Assembly (NCBI GenBank): GCA_963728165.1
Contig: CAVSIY010000004.1
Location: 124,001 to 188,000 of the forward strand
Origin: Hyphomicrobium_A sp963728165
GTDB taxonomy: Bacteria; Pseudomonadota; Alphaproteobacteria; Rhizobiales; Hyphomicrobiaceae
Length of the DNA stretch: 64,000 nt
Reading direction: 5' to 3'
Below are positions 24,141 through 32,260 of the stretch, piece by piece. Every line of letters starts with the position of its first letter. Within the stretch, counting starts at the first letter, position 1. The translations under genes and the position numbers were made by a program. The notes below the pieces were generated by a model. It was given only the letters and a program-made list of their open reading frames with translations. It had not been told where the DNA came from and did not search any database.

Positions 24141-24788
24141 ATGGGCACGCTGACAATCAATCCCGTGGCGGCGTCGTTTCTCGCCTGCTTGGCCCGCGCC
24201 AAGCACGTCACCCAGCCGTTCGACTATTGGCTGCTCGACGGCGCCCTTCCCGCAGCCGACGTCGACGCCATCGCCGATCTGCCGGTGGCGCCGCCGGCCG
24301 ACATCGTCTTCAACGGCAGGCGCGAGACCAACAACTCCTCACGCATGTTTTTTGGGTCCGAGGCGCAGGAGACCTACGCGGTCTGCCGCCGCGTGGTCGA
24401 CGGGTTCAAGGATGCGCGCGTCATCCGCGAAATCGAGGCCGAGACCGGCGCCGATCTTGCCGGCACGCGGCTCAGGATCGAGTACTGCCAGGACGCGCCC
24501 GGCTTCTGGCTGGAGCCGCACACCGACATCGCGGTGAAGAAGTTCACGATGCTGGTCTATCTCCTGGATGACCCGGCGCTCAAGCTCGCCGGCACCGACA
24601 TCCACGAGGGCCCGCCCGACCACACCTACGTGGCGACGGCCCCTTACGGGCGCAATCTCGGCGTGATCTTCATTCCGGGCAAGACCACCTGGCACGGGGT
24701 CGGGCATCACCCGCTGAGCGGCTTGCGCAAATCGATCATCATCAACTACGTGGCGCCTGACTGGCGCGACACCTTCGAGCTGGCGTGA
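24141..24788 (+). CDS. 2-oxoglutarate/Fe(II)-dependent oxygenase-like protein
   Basis: 215 aa double-stranded beta-helix protein. Candidate metal ligands: FWLEPHTDIAVKKFTMLVYL (His-x-Asp), GKTTWHGVGHHPL (distal His) and a following Arg in LSGLRKSIIINYV that would bind the 2-oxoglutarate carboxylate. This order (HxD...H...R) is that of prolyl-hydroxylase-like oxygenases. No signal peptide. ATG 24141 follows AAAAGGGGG. Divergent partner is a methyltransferase, so a small-molecule or glycan modification is possible. Substrate unknown. Confidence 0.75.
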   Translation: MGTLTINPVAASFLACLARAKHVTQPFDYWLLDGALPAADVDAIADLPVAPPADIVFNGRRETNNSSRMFFGSEAQETYAVCRRVVDGFKDARVIREIEAETGADLAGTRLRIEYCQDAPGFWLEPHTDIAVKKFTMLVYLLDDPALKLAGTDIHEGPPDHTYVATAPYGRNLGVIFIPGKTTWHGVGHHPLSGLRKSIIINYVAPDWRDTFELA

Positions 24789-24931
24789 GACGCGGCCGCG
24801 GCCGCTCCTAGTTGCCCCGCCGACACAAGCGGACCGCGATCTGTGCCGCCGCTGCACCTACTGCTTGTCCGCGCGCGCGTTTGGATGCCATTGCTCCTCT
24901 CAAAGCGTAGGCGTTCATTGCTCGAAATGTC

Positions 24932-25657
24932 ATGTTCATGCGTCGCCCGGGTACTCTTTGCAGCGGCCTTATCGCACTGCTCTTGAGCGGGTGCACCGCC
25001 GTCCCTGCGATCGAGAAGGAGGAGTACGTCCATGTGGCGGACGTGCTCTATTCGGTCGAATGCGAGCTGAAGGAATCAATCGACTACCTGGCCAAGACCT
25101 ACCCCTTCACCAAGAAGCAGCTGGTGCAGGTGATCTATGAGCTGCGCGTGGCCGAGCAGGGCGGCGCCGACAGCGACGCCCTGATCGTGGTGCCGATCCA
25201 GAATGGCACCTTCTCGGTCGGATTCACGGCAAACGTCTCGACGGGGGCGACGCGCGACACCAGCCTGACGGTGCAATACGAGACCGCTAAACTGAAGTGC
25301 CCCGACTACCGCGGCCAGCAAAACAAGCCCGTCCGCATCGAAGGCGGCCTCGGGCTCACGGCCTGGCTCGTGCGCACGGCGCAGGCGCTGGCCGAGGCCG
25401 ACAAGACTCCCGTGGGCATGAGCTACGCGGTCAGCTTCGACGTCGTCGTGGGGGCCAGCGTCTCCCCCCGCTTTGGCATCCAGCGCATCTCCGGCCATCA
25501 GTTCGGCGGGGGCGCGCACGTGGCGGGGCAGCGCGACCGCCTCCACAGCCTGACGGTCTCGACCACCGACATCCACAACGACACGCCCGAGGTGGCGCAG
25601 CAGCGGCTCAACAATCAGGTGCAGCAGTTCCTGCTGCAGGACTTCCGCCGGAATTAG
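24932..25657 (+). CDS. Lipoprotein of unknown function with duplicated 3' end
   Basis: 241 aa. Lipobox LLLSGCTAV after a short basic n-region predicts outer- or inner-membrane anchoring. Mature chain contains VLYSVECELKESIDYLAK, FSVGFTANVSTGATRDTSLT and TAWLVRTAQALAEADKTPVG, no recognised domain. The last 23 codons including the stop, within 71 bp, are repeated exactly at 26570-26640. ATG 24932 lacks a good ribosome site; an ATG two codons later is equivalent. Function unknown. Confidence 0.7.
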   Translation: MFMRRPGTLCSGLIALLLSGCTAVPAIEKEEYVHVADVLYSVECELKESIDYLAKTYPFTKKQLVQVIYELRVAEQGGADSDALIVVPIQNGTFSVGFTANVSTGATRDTSLTVQYETAKLKCPDYRGQQNKPVRIEGGLGLTAWLVRTAQALAEADKTPVGMSYAVSFDVVVGASVSPRFGIQRISGHQFGGGAHVAGQRDRLHSLTVSTTDIHNDTPEVAQQRLNNQVQQFLLQDFRRN

Positions 25658-25658
25658 G
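25588..25658 (+). repeat. 71-bp direct repeat, left copy
   Basis: Perfectly identical to 26570-26640, offset 982 bp. It covers the last codons and stop of the lipoprotein gene and one base beyond. Bases before and after differ between the copies, so the boundaries are exact. Confidence 0.95.
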
Positions 25659-26007
25659 CGGTCAAGGCATCTAGCTCCGGCCCTTGCGCAAGATCATCAT
25701 CAACTGCGCGCGCGCCGGCCGGCGGGCATAGACCTACCGACGCAATGGTCGGATCTCTGCGCTGCAAAGGGCGGCGTGTGTTCCCGAAAGAACAGCGCGC
25801 CACTGCAATCATGAGCCATCTTCCTGGTTAGTTCGGTCCCGGGCGGCTTGCACCCAGAGCAGCTGCGGAGGTTGATCATGGCTAGCGTCCATTGGGATGC
25901 TTTTCGCGCAGTGAGATTGTCGGCTGGAGCGCGCCCTGCGCAGCGGCGCGACGGGAAAATCCAACGTCTGAACTCAGAAAGCTCGTCAGCTCTTGGGAAC
26001 AAAGCAA
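25659..26007. other. Intergenic region inside the direct-repeat interval
   Basis: No credible gene. Around 25683-25706 a short stretch (CTTGCGCAA then GATCATCATCAACT) resembles the 3' part of the oxygenase gene near 24722 but lacks three bases; this may be chance. The rest shows nothing recognisable apart from the leader of the DUF805-like gene. Confidence 0.4.
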
Positions 26008-26469
26008 ATGGAATACGCTCAGCTTCTGGTCTCGCTCCTTCTTAGCTTTCGCGGATCGATCAACCGCAAGTCCTGGTGGATCGGTGCGGTCATCGTGGCG
26101 GTCGCCTACCTCGCCGATCCATTTCGCACACCCAGCGTTCACGGGATTGCAAGCCCTCAGACGATCGCGAGCGATGTCTGGCAATTCGCGTGGCTGCTGC
26201 CCTATACCGCCATCACCGTGAAGCGCTTTGCTGACATCGGGCTGCCGCGGTGGCTCGGCTATGCGTTCGGGGCGTTCGTCGGCGTTCAGCTCATGGCTTG
26301 GGCCATCGGTCTATTGCCGGCGGTGCCATTGTCTACGACGGGCAGCTACCTGATCGGCCTCTACTTGTCAGTGTGGCTGCTGGCGACGGCCATGTGCGCT
26401 TTCGTGCCCGGGGCGTTCGCAACGAGCCGGTATGCAAAACTCTGGCGGGGCTTGGCCGGTCGTGATTGA
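26008..26469 (+). CDS. DUF805-like membrane protein
   Basis: 153 aa from ATG 26008. The family pattern is present: LLLSFRGSINRKSWWIG near the start (FRGR-x-NR-x-x-FW type) and ITVKRFADIGLPRWLGYAF (K/R-R-x-D-x-x-x-x-G-W). About four predicted helices (WWIGAVIVAVAYLA, FAWLLPYTAI, FGAFVGVQLMAWAIGLLP, GLYLSVWLLATAMCAF). Function unknown for the family. It lies between the two 71-bp direct repeats, so it may have arrived with a local duplication or insertion. Confidence 0.65.
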   Translation: MEYAQLLVSLLLSFRGSINRKSWWIGAVIVAVAYLADPFRTPSVHGIASPQTIASDVWQFAWLLPYTAITVKRFADIGLPRWLGYAFGAFVGVQLMAWAIGLLPAVPLSTTGSYLIGLYLSVWLLATAMCAFVPGAFATSRYAKLWRGLAGRD

Positions 26470-26929
26470 GCTGATCCTAGTCCTCATCTGGTTCATGGCT
26501 CGCGGCCGCAATTCCGGTTCGGGTCAGACCCTGCCGTTCCCGCTGCCGCAAGCAGCAGCCGCTCGATTGCGAGGTGGCGCAGCAGCGGCTCAACAATCAG
26601 GTGCAGCAGTTCCTGCTGCAGGACTTCCGCCGGAATTAGGGCGGACGGATAGTGGCGGCTGAGCTTCGCTCATTGACCAAGCCGGAGCCTCGTTCACCAT
26701 CCAGCGCGCGCTTTTCGATTCTTGAGAACAAAATCTCGAAATTGGGGTATTGCTAAAGGGCTGGTCGGGCTTCAAATGTCTACCTCGACCGGGACTGATG
26801 AAGTCGCCGACACGGTTGACTTGCGAGTGGTTTGGCCTGGAAACGGAACGCGGCGCGCGTCCCGGTCTGGCACAATCGCAGCGGTCCAAGAAAAAAACCC
26901 ATCAAAGTTTAGCTCCACGGAGGCGCGGA
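26470..26929. other. Intergenic region with right repeat copy
   Basis: Contains the 71-bp repeat at 26570-26640 and then a stretch with lower GC content (26690-26760), unlike the flanking genes. A short open frame starting at 26432 overlaps the DUF805 tail and reads into the repeat in a different frame from the lipoprotein; it has no family support. Confidence 0.5.
26570..26640 (+). repeat. 71-bp direct repeat, right copy
   Basis: Exact copy of 25588-25658 without the rest of the lipoprotein gene. The reading frame upstream does not match the lipoprotein, so this copy is a non-functional gene end. Confidence 0.95.
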
Positions 26930-27889
26930 ATGTCTGCGCATCAGATGTCGCGGCGCGGGTTCTGCCTGTGCTGCCTCGGTGCTGCCCAAACGGGGTTGAT
27001 GGGCTGGCTGACGCCGCGCGCAGCCTACGCGGAGGCACGCGGCCTCGTCAGCCTAATCAAGGACAGTGCCGCCGTCGCTCCGATCGTGGTTCACAAACTC
27101 CGAAGCAATGTGAGCATCCTTGAGGGCTCCGGCGGCAACGTCGCGGTGCTCACCGGCGCCGATGGAAAAGTGCTCGTAGATGCGGGCATCAGGGTATCGA
27201 AGCCCCAGATCAGCAAGGCGCTGGCCGGTCTCGGCGCCGATCCCGCAACCCATCTGATCAACACCCACTGGCACTTCGATCACGCCGACGGCAACGAGTG
27301 GCTGCATGCGGCGGGAGCGAAGATCATCGCTCAGGAGAACACGCGCAAGTACCTGTCGCAGGTGCAGCGCGTCGAGGACTGGGACTACAATTTCCTGCCC
27401 CTTGCTCCTGGCGGCATACCCGATGAGGTCTTTGCCACTGATCGGACGCTGAACCTCAATGGCCTGACACTCGCGTTAAAGCACTATGGCCCCGCTCATA
27501 CCGACAGCGATATTTCGGTGCATTTTGCCGAGCCCGACATTCTCCACGTGGGCGATACGTTCTGGAATGGCGTCTACCCCTTCATCGACTATTCGACCGG
27601 CGGCAGCATCGATGGAATGATCGCGGCGTGCGATGCCAATCTCGCCCTAGCAACCGATGCGACCATCATCATCCCGGGCCATGGCCAGCCGGTCAGCAAC
27701 AAAGCCGAGTTGCAGGATTTCCGCGACATGCTCGTTGGCGTGCGCGCCAACGTCGCGAACCTCAAGAAGCAGGGCCGGTCGCGCGACGAGACGGTGGCGG
27801 CAAAGCCGACCACAGCTTTCGACAACAAGTACGGAAATTTCGTCATCGATCCAGGATTTTTCACCCGATTGGTCTTCGAAGGCGTCTGA
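26930..27889 (+). CDS. Tat-exported MBL-fold metallohydrolase
   Basis: 319 aa, ATG with CGGAGG upstream. Tat-like signal MSRRGFCLCCLGAAQTGLMG. Metallo-beta-lactamase motifs: NTHWHFDHADG (H-x-H-x-DH), a third His at HTDSDISVHF, Asp in LHVGDTFWNG and PGHGQPVSN. Probably a periplasmic Zn-dependent hydrolase; related proteins act on lactones, thioesters or organophosphorus-like substrates, but nothing decides here. First of a run of plus-strand hydrolase genes (26.9-31.3 kb) with 30-120-bp gaps. Confidence 0.85.
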   Translation: MSAHQMSRRGFCLCCLGAAQTGLMGWLTPRAAYAEARGLVSLIKDSAAVAPIVVHKLRSNVSILEGSGGNVAVLTGADGKVLVDAGIRVSKPQISKALAGLGADPATHLINTHWHFDHADGNEWLHAAGAKIIAQENTRKYLSQVQRVEDWDYNFLPLAPGGIPDEVFATDRTLNLNGLTLALKHYGPAHTDSDISVHFAEPDILHVGDTFWNGVYPFIDYSTGGSIDGMIAACDANLALATDATIIIPGHGQPVSNKAELQDFRDMLVGVRANVANLKKQGRSRDETVAAKPTTAFDNKYGNFVIDPGFFTRLVFEGV

Positions 27890-27919
27890 ATTGCTGCGCC
27901 AGAGCGAAGGAGAGTTCCC

Positions 27920-28921
27920 ATGCGTACGCCTATATTGTGCGAACCTGGTGTGCCACTCCGATCAAAGAGTTTCCAAGTGCTCCGTCACTGGCGCCGAGCA
28001 TCAATGATGGTGCTGGCTTTTTGCTGCTGGAGCGGAATAGCCGCGGCCGCAACCCCCGTTACCCACTACCGCACCGCCGACATCGACGGCGTAAGCATCT
28101 TTTACCGTGAGGCGGGTCCCGCCGATGGCCCCGTAGTGGTGCTGCTGCACGGGTTTCCGACGTCGTCGCACATGTTCCGCAACCTGATCCCGGCGCTGGC
28201 GGATCGCTACCATGTCATCGCGCCGGACTATCCGGGCTTTGGCGAAAGCGCTGCCCCGGATCATACGAAGTTTGCCTACACGTTCGCACACTATGCCGAT
28301 CTGATGGACGGTCTGCTCCAGCAGCTGGGGGCCAAACAGTACGCCATGTACCTGATGGACTACGGCGCCCCCGTCGGCTACCGGCTAGCGCTAAAGCATC
28401 CCGAGCGCGTCACCGCGCTCGTGATCCAGAACGGCAACGCCTACGAGGAAGGGCTGAAGAAGTTCTGGGATCCGATCAAGGCCTACTGGGCCGACGGCTC
28501 GGACGCGCATCGGCAGGCGCTGTCGTTTCTCGTGAAGCCGGAAACGACGAAGTTTCAATATACGGACGGCGTCAGCGACGTCAGCCGCATCGATCCCGAC
28601 AACTGGGGCCACGATCAGCCGTTGCTCGATCGTCCCGGCAACAAGGACATCCAGCTCGATCTGTTCCTCGACTACGGCACCAACGTGCCGCTCTATCCGC
28701 AATTCCAAAGCTTCTTCCGCGAGCGCCACCCGCCCGCGCTCATCGTTTGGGGTAAGAACGACACGATCTTCCCGGCTGACGGCGCCTATCCCTACAAGCG
28801 CGATCTGCCGGACGTAGAGTTCCACCTCTTGGACACCGGCCACTTCGCGCTGGAGGACAAGGCCGACGAGATGGTGCCGCTCATTCACGACTTCCTGGAT
28901 AGGAAGCTGGCCAAGAACTAG
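27920..28921 (+). CDS. Exported alpha/beta hydrolase with Asp nucleophile
   Basis: 333 aa; GAAGGAGAG before ATG 27920. N-terminal signal-like region (MMVLAFCCWSGIAAAATP). Haloalkane-dehalogenase/epoxide-hydrolase-like core: VVLLHGFPTSSHMF, DYPGFGESAAP, and YLMDYGAPVGYRLAL where the nucleophile position is Asp instead of Ser. Acid/His region IVWGKNDTIFPADGA and LLDTGHFALED. Asp nucleophile argues for dehalogenase or epoxide hydrolase chemistry, not esterase. The periplasmic location is inferred from the leader. Confidence 0.82.
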   Translation: MRTPILCEPGVPLRSKSFQVLRHWRRASMMVLAFCCWSGIAAAATPVTHYRTADIDGVSIFYREAGPADGPVVVLLHGFPTSSHMFRNLIPALADRYHVIAPDYPGFGESAAPDHTKFAYTFAHYADLMDGLLQQLGAKQYAMYLMDYGAPVGYRLALKHPERVTALVIQNGNAYEEGLKKFWDPIKAYWADGSDAHRQALSFLVKPETTKFQYTDGVSDVSRIDPDNWGHDQPLLDRPGNKDIQLDLFLDYGTNVPLYPQFQSFFRERHPPALIVWGKNDTIFPADGAYPYKRDLPDVEFHLLDTGHFALEDKADEMVPLIHDFLDRKLAKN

Positions 28922-28976
28922 CCGCTTGTCAGGCAGCAGTTTGAAGCGCCTTTTAGATGGCGCGGGACATCGCAGA

Positions 28977-29624
28977 ATGACAACTCCGGAGCAAGAAGCC
29001 CCCGTCGAGCGTGCTGGTCCCGACACTTGCTATTCGAGCGATGTCGCCTTTACGCCGACCGTGAAGGAGATCCAGAGACGGAAGGGCTCGCGCCGCGGCT
29101 ATGCCAGCATGGAGCAACGCGGCTCGTGGGAGCGTCGCATCACGCCCGAGCTGGCCGCGTTCATCGCACACCAGAGAAGCGTGTTTCTGGGCACCGCGAG
29201 CGCCGATGGACAGCCCTACATCCAACACCGTGGCGGTCCTGCCGGGTTTCTCAAGGTCATGGACGATAAGACGATCGGCTTGGCCGACTTCACCGGCAAC
29301 CGCCAATACATCACTCAAGGCAACCTGTCGGACAATCCGAAGGCCGTGCTCTTTCTGATCGACTACGGCACGCGCCAGCGCGTGAAGATCTGGGGCGAGG
29401 CGCGTGTCGTCGAGGGCGACGCTGAGCTGATCGGCAAGTTGATGCCTGAGAAGTATGAGGCGCGGCCGGAACAGGCGATCGTGTTCACCGTCGCGGCCTG
29501 GGACGCAAACTGCCCGCAACACATACCGCTCCGCTTCGAGGCCGACGAGGTAGCGGCAATGCTTGCGGAACGTGACGAGCGAATAAAAGCCCTCACCGCA
29601 GAGATCGAGCGACTCCGCAAATGA
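28977..29624 (+). CDS. Pyridoxamine 5'-phosphate oxidase-like flavoprotein
   Basis: 215 aa, split-barrel flavin-binding family: SVFLGTASADGQPYIQHRGG, LADFTGNRQYITQGNLSDNP, VLFLIDYGTRQRVKIWGEAR, VVEGDAELIGKL. C-terminus is a short coiled coil (AMLAERDERIKALTAEIERL). Likely FMN- or F420-type reductase/oxidase of small molecules; not PdxH itself (lacks the full PLP site). Lies 55 bp after the Asp-nucleophile hydrolase on the same strand. Confidence 0.8.
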   Translation: MTTPEQEAPVERAGPDTCYSSDVAFTPTVKEIQRRKGSRRGYASMEQRGSWERRITPELAAFIAHQRSVFLGTASADGQPYIQHRGGPAGFLKVMDDKTIGLADFTGNRQYITQGNLSDNPKAVLFLIDYGTRQRVKIWGEARVVEGDAELIGKLMPEKYEARPEQAIVFTVAAWDANCPQHIPLRFEADEVAAMLAERDERIKALTAEIERLRK

Positions 29625-29746
29625 GATCTACCCGACCAGAGAGGCCGTGCGCCACACGGTTGACGATCGAACAGGTCGATTATGGGATCACATCGCGCCG
29701 TACTCCATGCGTTTGAGCATCACGCGCAATCTTAGAAAGGTGTCCC

Positions 29747-30568
29747 ATGCCCACCATCACGACTTCAGACGGCGTTGAGATCTTCTACAAGGACTGGGGC
29801 AAAGGTCAGCCCATCGTCTTCAGCCACGGCTGGCCGCTGTCGGCCGATGATTGGGACGCCCAGATGCTGTTCTTTCTCAATCAAGGCTATCGCGTCATAG
29901 CCCATGACCGCCGGGGGCACGGGCGGTCCAGTCAGGTTGCCGACGGTCACGACATGGATCACTACGCCGACGATCTCGCCGCGGTGACGGCGCACCTCGG
30001 CCTGAAGAACGCGATCCACGTCGGCCATTCGACCGGCGGCGGCGAGGTGGTGCACTACATCGCGCGCCACGGCGAGGCCGACGTCGCCAAGGCGGCGATC
30101 ATCAGCGCCGTCCCGCCGCTGATGGTGCAGACGGAGGCCAATCCGCAAGGGCTGCCGAAAAAAGTGTTCGACGACTTCATGGTGGCGCTCGCCGCCAACC
30201 GCTCGCAATTCTATCTCGATGTCGCCTCCGGGCCCTTCTACAACTACAACAAGACCGGCAAGCCGGCCGAGGCGAACATCCGCAACTGGTGGCGGCAGGG
30301 CATGATGGGCGGCGCCAAGGCGCACTACGACGGCATCGTCGCCTTCTCGCAGACCGACTTCACCGAGGACCTGAAGAAAATCACCGTGCCGGTGCTGGTG
30401 ATGCACAGCGAGGACGATCAGATCGTGCCGTACGTGGCGGCGGGGCCGCTGTCGGCCAAGCTTTTGCAGAACGGCACGCTCAAGACCTACAAGGGCTTTC
30501 CGCACGGCATGCCGACCACGGAAGCGGCGACGATCAACGCCGACCTGCTGGCATTCCTAAAGTCCTAG
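29747..30568 (+). CDS. Alpha/beta hydrolase, non-heme haloperoxidase type
   Basis: 273 aa, GAAAGG before ATG. Family hallmarks: FSHGWPLSADDWDAQM, AHDRRGHGRS, nucleophile elbow HVGHSTGGGEVVHYI (Ser95), acid MHSEDDQIVPY and His in KGFPHGMPTT. These are the cofactor-free chloroperoxidase/esterase signatures (aryl esterase, perhydrolase). Cytosolic; no signal peptide. Next gene is a GST, on the same strand. Confidence 0.87.
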   Translation: MPTITTSDGVEIFYKDWGKGQPIVFSHGWPLSADDWDAQMLFFLNQGYRVIAHDRRGHGRSSQVADGHDMDHYADDLAAVTAHLGLKNAIHVGHSTGGGEVVHYIARHGEADVAKAAIISAVPPLMVQTEANPQGLPKKVFDDFMVALAANRSQFYLDVASGPFYNYNKTGKPAEANIRNWWRQGMMGGAKAHYDGIVAFSQTDFTEDLKKITVPVLVMHSEDDQIVPYVAAGPLSAKLLQNGTLKTYKGFPHGMPTTEAATINADLLAFLKS

Positions 30569-30649
30569 CAGCGTTCGCCTGCGGCCGGATCGCTAGCGCG
30601 GTGCATTGTCGTCTTTCCTTCATGGCGAGGTTCTTGCAAGCCGAGCGGC

Positions 30650-31288
30650 ATGGCTCTGAAATTCTACATGACGCCGGGCTCCTGCTCGACCGGCATCCAC
30701 ATCCTGCTCGAGACGCTGGAGCTGCCGTTCGAGGCTTGGATCGTCAACATCCCGGCGGGCGAGCATCTGCGGCCCGAGTATCTCAAGATCAACCCGCGCG
30801 GCACGATCCCGACACTCGTGCGCGACGACGGCAGCGCGCTCACCGACTTCCGCTCCATCGCGCTGTGGCTGGCGGAAACCTACCCGAGCGGCAAGCTGCT
30901 GCCGGAGGATCCCGCACTCGCCCAGCGCGCCGTCGAACTGATGGACTTCGCGCTCATTCAGCTGCACGGAGAGGGCTTCACGCGCATTTTCGTGTCCGAG
31001 CGCTACGTTTCGGCCGGCGAGGCGGGCGGAGCAGCGCAGGCGGACGTGACCTCGCACGGACGCGAGGTCGTCGCCCAAGCCTTCGACATTCTGGAAAAAC
31101 GCCTGCCGGCTGAGGGCTTTGCCGTGGGACCGCAGTTCTCGATTGCCGATGCGGCGCTGTTCTACAACGAATTCTGGGCCGAGAAGATCGGCATCCCGTT
31201 GCCTCCGCGGGTCGCTGCGCACTACCGGCGCGTGCGCGCGCGGCCGGTCGTCCGCCAGGTTCTGGCCGAGGAAGGGTACCGGTCGTGA
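30650..31288 (+). CDS. Glutathione S-transferase
   Basis: 212 aa. N-terminal thioredoxin-like domain MALKFYMTPGSCSTGIHILL with SCSTGIH as the G-site region (Ser/Cys near the GSH thiol), IPTLVRDDGSALTDFRSIAL carrying the cis-Pro and the gamma-Glu-binding Ser, and an all-helical C-terminal domain. The SCS motif resembles beta-class bacterial GSTs, in which Cys10-type residues form mixed disulfides. Ends the detoxification-type gene run. Confidence 0.88.
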   Translation: MALKFYMTPGSCSTGIHILLETLELPFEAWIVNIPAGEHLRPEYLKINPRGTIPTLVRDDGSALTDFRSIALWLAETYPSGKLLPEDPALAQRAVELMDFALIQLHGEGFTRIFVSERYVSAGEAGGAAQADVTSHGREVVAQAFDILEKRLPAEGFAVGPQFSIADAALFYNEFWAEKIGIPLPPRVAAHYRRVRARPVVRQVLAEEGYRS

Positions 31289-31346
31289 TCTCCGCGTGAT
31301 CACGATAGCCTGGACGGCGGTCGAGCCTCGGGCCCGGCGAGGCTCC

Positions 31347-32096
31347 TCAGGCCGCGGTCAGCTTCTTCAAGACCTCGTCGGAGATCTCGAAGTTGGCGAA
31401 GACGTTCTGCACGTCCTCGTCGTCATCGAGCGACGCGATCATCTTCATGATGGCGTCCGCATTCTCCTCTTCGACTTGCGTCGACAGGTTCGGCTTCCAC
31501 ACCGCCTTGACGCTTTGCGCCTCGCCCAGCGCCGCCTCCAGCGCGGCCGCCACCGTGCCGAGGCTGTCGAAGGCGCAGACGATCACGTGGCCGTCGGCGT
31601 CCGAGACCACGTCATCGGCGCCGGCCTCGATTGCCGCCTCCAGCACCTTGTCGGCCGAGCCGGCGCTCAGGCCATAAATGACCTCGCCCACGTGGTTGAA
31701 CATGTGGGCCACCGACCCGGTCGCGCCGAGGTTGCCGCCACACTTGGTGAAGGCGGCGCGCACGGCCCCGCCCGTGCGATTGCGATTGTCGGTGAGCGCC
31801 TCCACGATCACCGCCACCCCGCCCGGCGCATAGCCCTCGTAGCGGATCGCCTCGTAGGTGTCGGCGTCGCCACCCGCCGCCTTCTTGATCGCCCGATCGA
31901 TGTTGTCCTTGGGCATGTTCTCCGCGCGCGCTGCCTGGATGGCAAGGCGCAGGCGCGCGTTCATGTCGGGGTCGGGCGTGCCGGTCTTGGCCGCCACCGT
32001 GATCTCGCGCGCGAGCTTGGAGAACAGCTTCGCCTTGGCCGCGTCCTGGCGGCCCTTGCGGTGCATGATGTTCTTGTACTGGGAATGGCCGGCCAT
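31347..32096 (-). CDS. yebC: YebC/PmpR-family regulatory protein
   Basis: 249 aa. Begins MAGHSQYKNIMHRKGRQDAA, the strongly conserved family start, and continues LFSKLAREITVAAKTG, PKDNIDRAIKKAAGGDADTY, YEGYAPGGVAVIVEALTDN and an acidic C-terminus (LDDDEDVQNVFAN). YebC proteins act in transcription regulation and, as shown for relatives, in translation of Pro-rich stretches. Ancestral neighbour of ruvC; the 10.5 kb between holds plus-strand accessory genes. Confidence 0.95.
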   Translation of the reverse strand: MAGHSQYKNIMHRKGRQDAAKAKLFSKLAREITVAAKTGTPDPDMNARLRLAIQAARAENMPKDNIDRAIKKAAGGDADTYEAIRYEGYAPGGVAVIVEALTDNRNRTGGAVRAAFTKCGGNLGATGSVAHMFNHVGEVIYGLSAGSADKVLEAAIEAGADDVVSDADGHVIVCAFDSLGTVAAALEAALGEAQSVKAVWKPNLSTQVEEENADAIMKMIASLDDDEDVQNVFANFEISDEVLKKLTAA

Positions 32097-32260
32097 GATC
32101 GTCTCTTCTGAGGGCGTCGGAGCTGGGCTTTATTGCGCGAGCAGGCGCGTTGCGGTCAAGTCCACCGCTATATTTGGGGCCCCCGCTTGTCGGCTGATCG
32201 CCTCCTGATAACGATGCTCGCGTCCTTTCAGGATCGATTCGGTCGCACCGAGGGGGAGCC

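Noticed and set aside
26432..26662. Short plus-strand frame overlapping the DUF805 tail and the right repeat
   Set aside because: Reads the repeat in a different frame from the lipoprotein and has no ribosome site or homology; treated as chance.
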